Part shown: positions 33,742-39,190 of the stretch, in pieces
Layout: each line of letters begins with the position of its first letter
Position numbering within the stretch: position 1 is the first letter of the stretch
Assembly: GCA_023484105.1 (NCBI GenBank)
Contig: JAMDBD010000023.1
Coordinates: 1 to 39,190, forward strand
Reading direction: 5' to 3'
DNA length: 39,190 nt
DNA from: Thermoplasmatota archaeon
GTDB taxonomy: Archaea > Thermoplasmatota > Thermoplasmata > Thermoplasmatales > Thermoplasmataceae
Notes under the pieces: generated by a model
Seen by the model: only the letters and a program-made list of their open reading frames with translations
Told to the model about the DNA's origin: nothing
Database searches by the model: none
Program-made: the position numbers and the translations under genes

Positions 33742-34731
33742 GTGAATAACTCATCGGGCGGGACCAGGAAGGGTCCTGAGGGCAGGGTCTTTCCACTGTT
33801 TATCAGCCTTGTCATACTTGGCTTCTTCGTGATGCTGCTCGCAAATATATCCGTGATGTACTTTGGCAGAAGTGAGCTTTCTGCTGCCGGTTTTCCATAT
33901 TTCTTCATTCTGCTGGTGCTGATTATTGTACCGTTCAACATCTCTCTTTCAATCCTGATGGCCGTCCTGACATTTCTCTATATAGTTCTGTTCTCCTATC
34001 TTATCCTTGAAAGCAGGAGAACAGGAAGCAAAAGAATATTCAGAAACCCCTCATCGTACGTGGGCGCTTTCATTCCCTTCCTGCTTCTCATCTCCCTGGT
34101 GATAGAGCTACTTGAGGAGTCTCTGGGGGTTAAGATAGGCGGCAGCTCCATCACCTCAGCCTTTACAAGCGCACCGTACACAACCTATCTCTCACTGATA
34201 TATGCACCATTTGTTGAGGAGCTTGGTTTCAGGATCATACCACTGGGGCTGCTTATATTCTGCGAAGCTCTTTACATCTCCAGAAAGAGTAATCTCAGGG
34301 AAAGAACATCATCTGGAAGGATGCTTGCCTATTCATTTCTGCTCCCGGGAAGGCTGAGAAGGAACATGGGTATAAAGATGGGCAGTGCTGAGATAGCAGG
34401 GATACTCATAACCAGCGCACTGTTCGGCTACGCACATTACTACTTCGGTGCATGGGACCCGGGGAAAATAGCCCAGGCGGCCTTTGTAGGAGCATTTCTA
34501 GCAATTGGTTTTATAGAGTTCGGGCCATATGTGGACATCATAATGCACTGGTTCTTCAATGGCTTCATCTCAATCTATGATGTCTTTGCGAACGTCTTTT
34601 CGGAGCTGATTGTGGTCCTTGAATTCCTGCTTTTGCTGATTTCAGGCGTGGCATTCCTCTATTATTTCATTGAGTGGAAATCAGGCGGAATCGACAGTTC
34701 ATTCAATGGTGACCCTGTTTCCGGAGACTGA
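33742..34731 (+). CDS. CPBP family intramembrane metalloprotease
   Basis: The 329-residue protein has about eight hydrophobic segments and the three CPBP/Abi motifs: FVEELGFRII (Glu-Glu-x3-Arg, about residue 157), HYYFGAWDPG (about 232) and HWFFNGF (His-x3-Asn, about 267). These chelate the metal in Rce1-like proteases that cleave prenylated or other membrane substrates. The role in archaea is unknown; membrane protein processing or bacteriocin-type immunity are options. The start is GTG 33742, with an AGAGGTG site overlapping it. The C-terminal 33 bases overlap the end of the convergent purN. Confidence 0.85.
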   Translation: MNNSSGGTRKGPEGRVFPLFISLVILGFFVMLLANISVMYFGRSELSAAGFPYFFILLVLIIVPFNISLSILMAVLTFLYIVLFSYLILESRRTGSKRIFRNPSSYVGAFIPFLLLISLVIELLEESLGVKIGGSSITSAFTSAPYTTYLSLIYAPFVEELGFRIIPLGLLIFCEALYISRKSNLRERTSSGRMLAYSFLLPGRLRRNMGIKMGSAEIAGILITSALFGYAHYYFGAWDPGKIAQAAFVGAFLAIGFIEFGPYVDIIMHWFFNGFISIYDVFANVFSELIVVLEFLLLLISGVAFLYYFIEWKSGGIDSSFNGDPVSGD

Positions 34732-35307
34732 GGCTCTTCCAGACAGGAGGGATATTATGACATGCAGCAGTAGGGGTCTCTCCACATCCTTGACCCTCTC
34801 AGAGAGTGTCTCCGCGGTATCATCGTCATGGACTTCAACACAACGCTGTGCTATTATCGGCCCTCCGTCAACTTTTCCAGTGACAAAATGCACAGTACAG
34901 CCGGTTATCTTCGCACCACTGTCTATCACATGCTGATGCACCTTCAGCCCGTAATAACCCATGCCACCAAAGCAGGGGAGCAATGCAGGGTGGCTGTTTA
35001 TTATTCTGCCGCTGAACTTCTCTGTGATTTCTGACGGAATTATCCCTAGGAAACCTGCAAGCACAAAGAGGTCACAGTCAAGATCCGTGAATATCTTCAT
35101 GAGGTTGTACCTGTATCTTTCCGGTTCCTTTCTCCCTATAACTATGACCGGAATATTCATGGATGAAGCTCTCTCTGCAGCACCCGAGGATTTCCTGTCG
35201 GTTATAAGGGCAGACACAACTATATGTGGGGCATCCCTCATCAGACCTCTTACCACGAACTCGAAGAGCGTTCCATGCCCGGAGGCGAGCACCGCAATCC
35301 TTTTCAT
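34699..35307 (-). CDS. purN: Phosphoribosylglycinamide formyltransferase
   Basis: PurN adds a formyl group from 10-formyl-tetrahydrofolate to GAR in purine synthesis. The 202-residue protein shows the substrate loop ASGHGTLFEF, LAGFLGIIPSEI, and the catalytic trio: Asn and His in INSHPALLPCFGG (about residues 103-105) and Asp in VTGKVDGGPI (about 140). Use of the folate-dependent PurN rather than the formate-dependent PurT or PurP implies a folate-type carrier. ATG 35307 has a TATA-like box (35329-35339, minus strand) about 27 bases upstream. It is divergent from rfcS. Confidence 0.94.
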   Translation of the reverse strand: MKRIAVLASGHGTLFEFVVRGLMRDAPHIVVSALITDRKSSGAAERASSMNIPVIVIGRKEPERYRYNLMKIFTDLDCDLFVLAGFLGIIPSEITEKFSGRIINSHPALLPCFGGMGYYGLKVHQHVIDSGAKITGCTVHFVTGKVDGGPIIAQRCVEVHDDDTAETLSERVKDVERPLLLHVIISLLSGRASVSGNRVTIE

Positions 35308-35328
35308 TCAGTGAAAGAGAAGCCAAAG

Positions 35329-35338
35329 TATTTATTAA
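35329..35338. promoter_or_regulatory. Bidirectional TATA-like element between purN and rfcS
   Basis: TATTTATTAA, preceded by AAAG, can serve the purN start (about 27 bases away on the minus strand). On the plus strand it is 29 bases before an ATG at 35362, which opens a six-codon ORF and not rfcS itself. Confidence 0.4.
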
Positions 35339-35361
35339 GAATACTCAATCTGCCATCATCC

Positions 35362-35382
35362 ATGTTCAGAGTGATCCGATGA
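35362..35382 (+). promoter_or_regulatory. Six-codon upstream ORF whose stop overlaps the rfcS start
   Basis: ATG 35362 opens a frame of six codons (MFRVIR) and stops with the TGA at 35380-35382. That stop shares two bases with rfcS ATG 35379-35381, in the ATGA arrangement used for translational coupling. The ATG is 29 bases after a TATA-like box, while rfcS itself is 46 bases after it. Confidence 0.4.
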
Positions 35383-36374
35383 ATGAGATCTGGATTGAAA
35401 AGTACAGGCCACCCTCCCTTTCGGAGATAGTGGGGCAGGATGACATAGTGGCAACTCTCCGGGCCTTCGTAAAGAGGAGAGATATCCCGCACATGATCTT
35501 CGCCGGGCCAGCCGGAACGGGAAAAACCTCCGCGGCGATAGCCATGGCCATTGAACTCTTTGGCCCAAGCTGGAAAACGGATTTCCTTGAGCTCAACTCG
35601 TCCAATAACCGCGGCATAGATACGATGCGCGGCCACGAGGAACGCGATAAGAGATGGGAAAAGACGGTGAGCGTGAAGGACTACGCCAGAATAATGCCGT
35701 CCAACGACCTGGGTTTCAAGATAATATTCATGGACGAGGCGGACATGCTGACTAATGAGGCCCAGTCAGCTCTGAGAAGGACCATGGAAATATACTCGAG
35801 CACCACAAGGTTCATCTTTTCCTGCAATTATTCGTCGCAGATCATACCGCCCATACAGTCCAGGTGTGTTATACTGAGGTTCAGGCAGGTCTCTCCGGAA
35901 GCCATGAGGTCAAGGATCAGGAAAATAATTGAATCTGAAAAGATGAAGATGGGCGATCCGGAGATAGATGCGATAATCGATGTTTCCGAAGGCGACATGA
36001 GGCGCGTTATGAACATGCTGCAGGCAGTGTCCATGCTTGACACGATCACTGAGGCAAAGATATATGAGATTGCCGGAATGGCATCCTCCTCCAGCATGAA
36101 GAAGCTCCTCTCGACAGCTCTGGAGCATAAGCTGTTTGATGAGGCCGTTAAACAGGCGGAAGATATGATGGTGAACGCCGGCATGTCAGGCATGGACATA
36201 ATCAGGGGGATTCACAACGTTCTGCGCTACAGCCAGATACCAGCCAGGATAAGACTGAAGGCACTCATTGCGGTGGGCGAGGCCGAATTCAGGCTTGTTG
36301 AGGGAAGCAGCGACAAGATACAGGTGGATGCGCTTCTGGCAAGGCTTGTGAACATTTCCAGTGAGCCGATCTAA
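35379..36374 (+). CDS. rfcS: Replication factor C small subunit
   Basis: This is the clamp-loader ATPase subunit that loads PCNA at primer ends. The 331-residue AAA+ protein has Walker A (FAGPAGTGKTSAAI, about residue 43), Walker B (IIFMDEADML, about 114), sensor 1 (FIFSCNYSSQI) and the SRC arginine-finger motif (IQSRCVILRF), followed by the helical collar. The N-terminus MNEIWIEKYRPPSL is the family standard and fixes ATG 35379; the longer frame back to 35226 lies over the purN gene and has no family features. The large subunit is not in the window. It overlaps the convergent helicase gene by 4 bases. Confidence 0.95.
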   Translation: MNEIWIEKYRPPSLSEIVGQDDIVATLRAFVKRRDIPHMIFAGPAGTGKTSAAIAMAIELFGPSWKTDFLELNSSNNRGIDTMRGHEERDKRWEKTVSVKDYARIMPSNDLGFKIIFMDEADMLTNEAQSALRRTMEIYSSTTRFIFSCNYSSQIIPPIQSRCVILRFRQVSPEAMRSRIRKIIESEKMKMGDPEIDAIIDVSEGDMRRVMNMLQAVSMLDTITEAKIYEIAGMASSSSMKKLLSTALEHKLFDEAVKQAEDMMVNAGMSGMDIIRGIHNVLRYSQIPARIRLKALIAVGEAEFRLVEGSSDKIQVDALLARLVNISSEPI

Positions 36375-37876
36375 AAATCGTACAGGGATTTTGGTTTCGT
36401 TTTTCCTGAGCTCCCTGTACCACGTCTTTTAAAGGTCTTTGATGAAATATAGTAGTAGGGGATTTCCCTGCCGTCCTCGAACATCAGTATCTTTACCATT
36501 CCTGGCCTGAATCTGCCGGTTCTCCCCATCCTCTGTATGGTTCTTATTTCAGAAGCCACGGGCTCGTAGAATATTACAAGGTCAGTATCAGGTATGTCAA
36601 GTCCCTCCTCGCCTATGCTCGTGGCAACGAGGACATTGAACTCCCCATTTCTGAAGGCATTAATGGTGTCTGTCTGTGTTTTCTGTGACATGCCTTTTTC
36701 CTCACCCTTCTTGCCATGGCCGTAAAATGCGCGTGCAGAAATCCCCTGGCAGTTAGTGGTCAGATAGTCGGCAAGCAGTTCACCGGTCTTTCTATAATGC
36801 GCAAACACAATCACTCTGCCCCTGCCAATCTGAGACGAGCATAGCCTGCAGATCACGCTGAATTTCGGATTGCTGCGATCCAGGTTTCTGTCCTTCAGAA
36901 TCAAAAGAAGCTGATTGAACTCATCCATATTCGAGATGGTCTTCAAAGATTTCTCCACGGAGGCAGAATGGTCAGCCTGCAAGTCCAGAAGATACTGTTC
37001 AACCTGGTCTATACCCTGGGTTTCCGCGTATTCCCTGGCATAATCTATCCTGAGTGCTGTTACCAGCAAATTCATTATCCTGTAGCCTTCGCGATCACCG
37101 TCGCTTATCATAGCTGAAGCATTCTTCATTGCATCAATGAGATCCTTTCTCTTTGGCATTTCTGGAAGCATGGATGACGGCAACCCGGAAAGTATCCTTA
37201 GATACAGGGAATCAAGAAGCTTCCTTACCTTCTCCTGATGATCAGTTCTCTTCAGCTTTATCGTTTCAACGTCCACCGAATGAGTGTACTTTTTTATTGA
37301 ACTGTCAGAGAAGCTGCGCCTTATCACCGCACTCAGATTCAGGTTTTTCAGGATTTCCATCTCATGAGCCTGATCTCCCGGGCTTGCAGTGAGCCCAATC
37401 AGCTGTATTCTTCCTTCATGGGAAAAAAGTTCGGCAAGTTTTACATAGGGATAATCCCCAGTGGCACGGTGAGCCTCGTCGAAAACCGCGATACCAAGTT
37501 TTCCGATCACTTCAGGCATGTATGGCAGATCATTAATGGCGGTCTGTGGTGTGCTCACTATAATATTGTAGTCTCCACCCCACAGATTGCCTCTCTTTTC
37601 CGGCGGAATTTCTCCTGTTGCGACAGTTATCCTTGCCTTATTTCCGATGTAACTGGCAAGTGCGATTGACTGCTGATCGCACAGCGGTTTTGTTGGTGCC
37701 AGGAAAATTGCGTTTTTACCGTTCAGAATGTGCTTCTCAATAAGAATTGCTGATATTGCGGTTTTTCCCATCCCGGTTGGCAGGACTATCAGAACGTTAT
37801 CCCCTCCAGCTGAGGAAGCGATATCCTTCTGGTATTCTCTTGGCATGAACCCATGCGGGTCTTTTTCATCAGACAT
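36371..37876 (-). CDS. Hef/FANCM-type SF2 helicase without nuclease domain
   Basis: This DNA helicase/translocase likely acts at stalled forks or branched DNA. The 501-residue protein has motif Q-like REYQKDIA, motif I LPTGMGKTA, motif Ia LAPTKPLCDQQ, motif II DEAHRA, motif III LTASPG, the helical insert of Hef between the two RecA domains (about residues 220-330), and motifs V and VI (TSIGEEGLDIP, QRMGRTGR). Euryarchaeal Hef usually continues with an ERCC4-type nuclease of about 250 residues; here the protein stops after the helicase with a basic tail (KRRGTGSSGKTKPKSLYDF). ATG 37876 is preferred over GTG 37891. It lies downstream of a membrane protein gene in the same direction. Confidence 0.9.
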   Translation of the reverse strand: MSDEKDPHGFMPREYQKDIASSAGGDNVLIVLPTGMGKTAISAILIEKHILNGKNAIFLAPTKPLCDQQSIALASYIGNKARITVATGEIPPEKRGNLWGGDYNIIVSTPQTAINDLPYMPEVIGKLGIAVFDEAHRATGDYPYVKLAELFSHEGRIQLIGLTASPGDQAHEMEILKNLNLSAVIRRSFSDSSIKKYTHSVDVETIKLKRTDHQEKVRKLLDSLYLRILSGLPSSMLPEMPKRKDLIDAMKNASAMISDGDREGYRIMNLLVTALRIDYAREYAETQGIDQVEQYLLDLQADHSASVEKSLKTISNMDEFNQLLLILKDRNLDRSNPKFSVICRLCSSQIGRGRVIVFAHYRKTGELLADYLTTNCQGISARAFYGHGKKGEEKGMSQKTQTDTINAFRNGEFNVLVATSIGEEGLDIPDTDLVIFYEPVASEIRTIQRMGRTGRFRPGMVKILMFEDGREIPYYYISSKTFKRRGTGSSGKTKPKSLYDF

Positions 37877-37901
37877 GATATCCGGCGTCACCGACCTGTA
37901 A

Positions 37902-38489
37902 TCAGTCCTTCAGCACTATATGAGTGAGAATTCCAAGCACAGCAAGCAAAGCGCCAAGGCCAATCGCGATGAGAGCCCCAAAGCCAAGGCCGAATGTGGA
38001 GTAATAAACGAGCAAACCCCCAAGAATAGGGGTAACATAAGCAAGAATTCTTTTGTAGAAGAACTCTGCAAGTATGAATGTGACCAGGATCACCAGAAGA
38101 AGGTATCCGGATGAAATCCCGAGAATTGAGAATGCAACATAATATGCGAGAAGGGCGATTCCTGCGCATATGGAGAACCTAGCCAAAAAGAAGAGAAAAG
38201 CTGCACCGATTAAAGCGCCTATCACGTTAATGAGAATTGTGGGAAGAGATACAAAGGAAGTGATGAACTGGGCGAAATAAAACGAGGAGTACCATCCTAT
38301 AGCTGCACCAGCTACAAGGAGAATCCATCTGAATGCCTTCTTTCCTGCAAACGCGAAGGCCACACCTATAAGAATGAGAGCCCAGAAAATGATAATTCTT
38401 TCATTAAGAGGAAGAGAAGCAGGCACATTCAGGTATTCCTCGATGTAACTTCGAATGGTCTGCACTATTGCCGATAGAAGAGATGACAC
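37902..38489 (-). CDS. Multi-pass membrane protein, 195 residues
   Basis: After a polar N-terminus of about 30 residues, the protein is almost entirely hydrophobic, with six or seven Gly/Ala-rich segments. The pattern resembles the DUF4203/TMEM198 type of membrane proteins, but I cannot assign it firmly. The start is GTG 38489, with an AAATATATTT box (38511-38520) about 26 bases upstream, consistent with a leaderless GTG. The helicase gene starts about 25 bases after its stop, so both may be co-transcribed. No function can be inferred from this pairing. Confidence 0.75.
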   Translation of the reverse strand: MSSLLSAIVQTIRSYIEEYLNVPASLPLNERIIIFWALILIGVAFAFAGKKAFRWILLVAGAAIGWYSSFYFAQFITSFVSLPTILINVIGALIGAAFLFFLARFSICAGIALLAYYVAFSILGISSGYLLLVILVTFILAEFFYKRILAYVTPILGGLLVYYSTFGLGFGALIAIGLGALLAVLGILTHIVLKD

Positions 38490-38560
38490 CAGTACGGTAT
38501 GATTTTACCTAAATATATTTATTCGTATCATAATCAGGCAGAAAGTTGAGTGGGAAATCA

Positions 38561-38632
38561 GGGCCGGTAGATCAGCGGTAGATCGCCTGCTTCGCAAGCA
38601 GGAGGCCTCGGGTTCAAATCCCGACCGGTCCA
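38561..38632 (+). tRNA. tRNA-Ala (anticodon CGC)
   Basis: A complete cloverleaf of 72 bases. The acceptor stem GGGCCGG pairs with CCGGTCC and contains the G3-U70 pair that identifies alanine tRNAs. The D stem is GATC/GATC, the anticodon stem CCTGC/GCAGG with loop TTCGCAA (anticodon CGC, reading GCG), and the T arm TCGGG-TTCAAAT-CCCGA. There is no intron and CCA is not encoded; the discriminator is A. An AT-rich box (38512-38526) lies about 40 bases upstream. Confidence 0.97.
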
Positions 38633-39067
38633 TTATAACCTTATTTAGACAATCAATAACATTCTTTGAATTTTCACTAAGTATCTATTCAATTCTTCAG
38701 AAGTATTGACCCATTCAATTAGCAGTTTTTAAAATAATATACCATTTGTTTGTTCAGATTTTTTCTTTTGCGGTTACTCTAATAGATGAACCTAGGGAGT
38801 TAGCAGTCTAATGTCACCTGAACCAATTGCGTTGTAGCAAACTGTGCATCGTCAAATGGAGTGAGGTTTTACAAAAACATCTATCAAATAAACATTCTTT
38901 GGAAAAAAACCTGATAACCAGCAAATTCATAAATTAAGCTTGCAACCGGAAATCACGAGAAGACCAAGTACATCCACTTAATAGTTACTAAATACTTAGG
39001 GTGTCCAAAGATCCATATAATGTTCGACGATTGTCAGACATTATTAATCCAATAATATTGATCGGAT
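38633..39067. other. AT-rich region without a clear gene, between tRNA-Ala and the right-edge gene
   Basis: I see no protein gene in about 435 bases; all frames are short and lack recognisable content. A second copy of the tRNA 3' end is not present, so there is no sign of a tRNA attachment site. The last 70 bases begin with GGGTGTCC (38999-39006), which could be the terminal sequence of an insertion element, and hold the palindrome described next. Confidence 0.4.
39017..39044. repeat. Interrupted palindrome upstream of the right-edge gene
   Basis: ATAATGT (39017-39023) pairs with ACATTAT (39038-39044), and inside it GAC (39026-39028) pairs with GTC (39033-39035) around GATT. The right arm overlaps a TATA-like TTATTAAT (39041-39048), so a bound protein could block transcription of the gene that follows. 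Confidence 0.5.
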
Positions 39068-39086
39068 ATGGAAGCGAACCATATCC
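39064..39086 (+). repeat. Perfect hairpin over the start codon of the right-edge gene
   Basis: GGATATGG (39064-39071) and CCATATCC (39079-39086) are perfect 8-base arms with a 7-base loop. The ATG of the gene (39068-39070) is inside the left arm, so any transcript reading in from upstream would bury the start codon. Confidence 0.55.
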
Positions 39087-39190
39087 CACTGATCATGGAC
39101 AGGTTGGATAAGATTGTTTCTGAAGATAGATTGAGGAAGTTCTCCAACGGCATTGTCGTGAAGATCATTGTGATACTGCAGATTTATGGT
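39068..39190 (+). CDS. Start of an unidentified gene, possibly a transposase (runs off right edge)
   Basis: Forty-one codons from ATG 39068 stay open to the window edge. The peptide begins MEANHIPLIMDRL, then a charged helix (KIVSEDRLRKFSN) and a hydrophobic stretch GIVVKIIVILQIYG. The last part resembles the N-terminal helical region of some archaeal IS-element transposases, in which a basic helix is followed by a short hydrophobic helix ending in YG. That is only a pattern impression. Supporting hints are the upstream GGGTGTCC and the start-codon hairpin, which insertion sequences use to avoid expression from read-through transcripts. A TATA-like TTATTAAT lies about 23 bases upstream. Confidence 0.45.
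   Translation, partial: MEANHIPLIMDRLDKIVSEDRLRKFSNGIVVKIIVILQIYG

Noticed and set aside
35226-35378. N-terminal extension of RFC small subunit by 51 residues
   Set aside because: It lies over purN and the promoter region, and the family begins at MNEIWIEKYRP.
38561-39067. tRNA-Ala as an integration site for a mobile element
   Set aside because: No repeat of the tRNA 3' end is found in the downstream sequence available, and no integrase is visible.
1-39190. CRISPR arrays, rRNA, SRP RNA or RNase P RNA
   Set aside because: I see no regularly spaced direct repeats and no sequence resembling these conserved RNAs on either strand.

Overview
This window comes from an archaeon, most probably a member of the Thermoplasmatales or a close relative in Thermoplasmata. 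The evidence is the ribosomal stalk order L11-L1-L10-L12 with archaeal P0/P1-type acidic tails, a PolD small subunit, replication factor C, an archaeal HMG-CoA synthase operon, MptE, ComB, and heavy use of AGG/AGA (Arg) and ATA (Ile) codons. Many first genes of operons have a TATA-like box centred about 24-32 bases upstream of the start codon. This points to leaderless transcripts, and I used it to choose between alternative starts.

Layout. 1-1.1 kb: the N-terminal part of a GT2 glycosyltransferase and a small hypothetical gene. 1.1-4.4 kb: a beta-oxidation operon (thiolase and two acyl-CoA dehydrogenase-family proteins, one lacking the catalytic Glu). 4.5-5.3 kb: DUF1805 and a universal stress protein. 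5.4-7.6 kb: a membrane pyrophosphatase. 7.7-11.9 kb: carAB. 11.9-12.5 kb: an AT-rich spacer with two inverted repeats. 12.5-16.1 kb: a small membrane protein, family B DNA polymerase and a 2-hydroxyacid dehydrogenase. 16.2-20.2 kb: a compact phospho-signalling operon of zinc-ribbon/FHA protein, multi-pass membrane Hanks-type kinase and PP2C phosphatase. 20.4-22.5 kb: two small hypotheticals and PolD DP1. 22.6-25.4 kb: serine hydroxymethyltransferase, a CBS protein and peroxiredoxin Q.

25.4-28.1 kb: ribosomal stalk operon plus a coupled 59-residue membrane protein. 28.1-30.6 kb: ComB, MptE and a DUF373 membrane protein. 30.7-33.7 kb: a small winged-helix protein, divergent from the HMG-CoA synthase / thiolase-like / DUF35 operon for isoprenoid lipid synthesis. 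33.7-38.5 kb: CPBP protease, PurN, RFC small subunit, Hef-type helicase and a membrane protein. 38.56 kb: tRNA-Ala(CGC). After it comes about 430 bases without a gene, and then the start of a gene, possibly a transposase, that runs off the right edge.

The points most worth following are these. (i) The thiolase-like protein of the mevalonate operon has Ser in place of the nucleophilic Cys and Tyr in place of the catalytic His. (ii) The FHA/membrane-kinase/PP2C operon is an unusually complete phospho-Ser/Thr module for an archaeon. (iii) The acyl-CoA dehydrogenase pair looks like a catalytic plus non-catalytic heteromer. (iv) Very short leaderless upstream ORFs precede rfcS (stop overlapping the rfcS start) and carA. 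(v) The gene entering at the right edge has its start codon inside a perfect inverted repeat. I found no CRISPR array, no complete insertion sequence and no rRNA.
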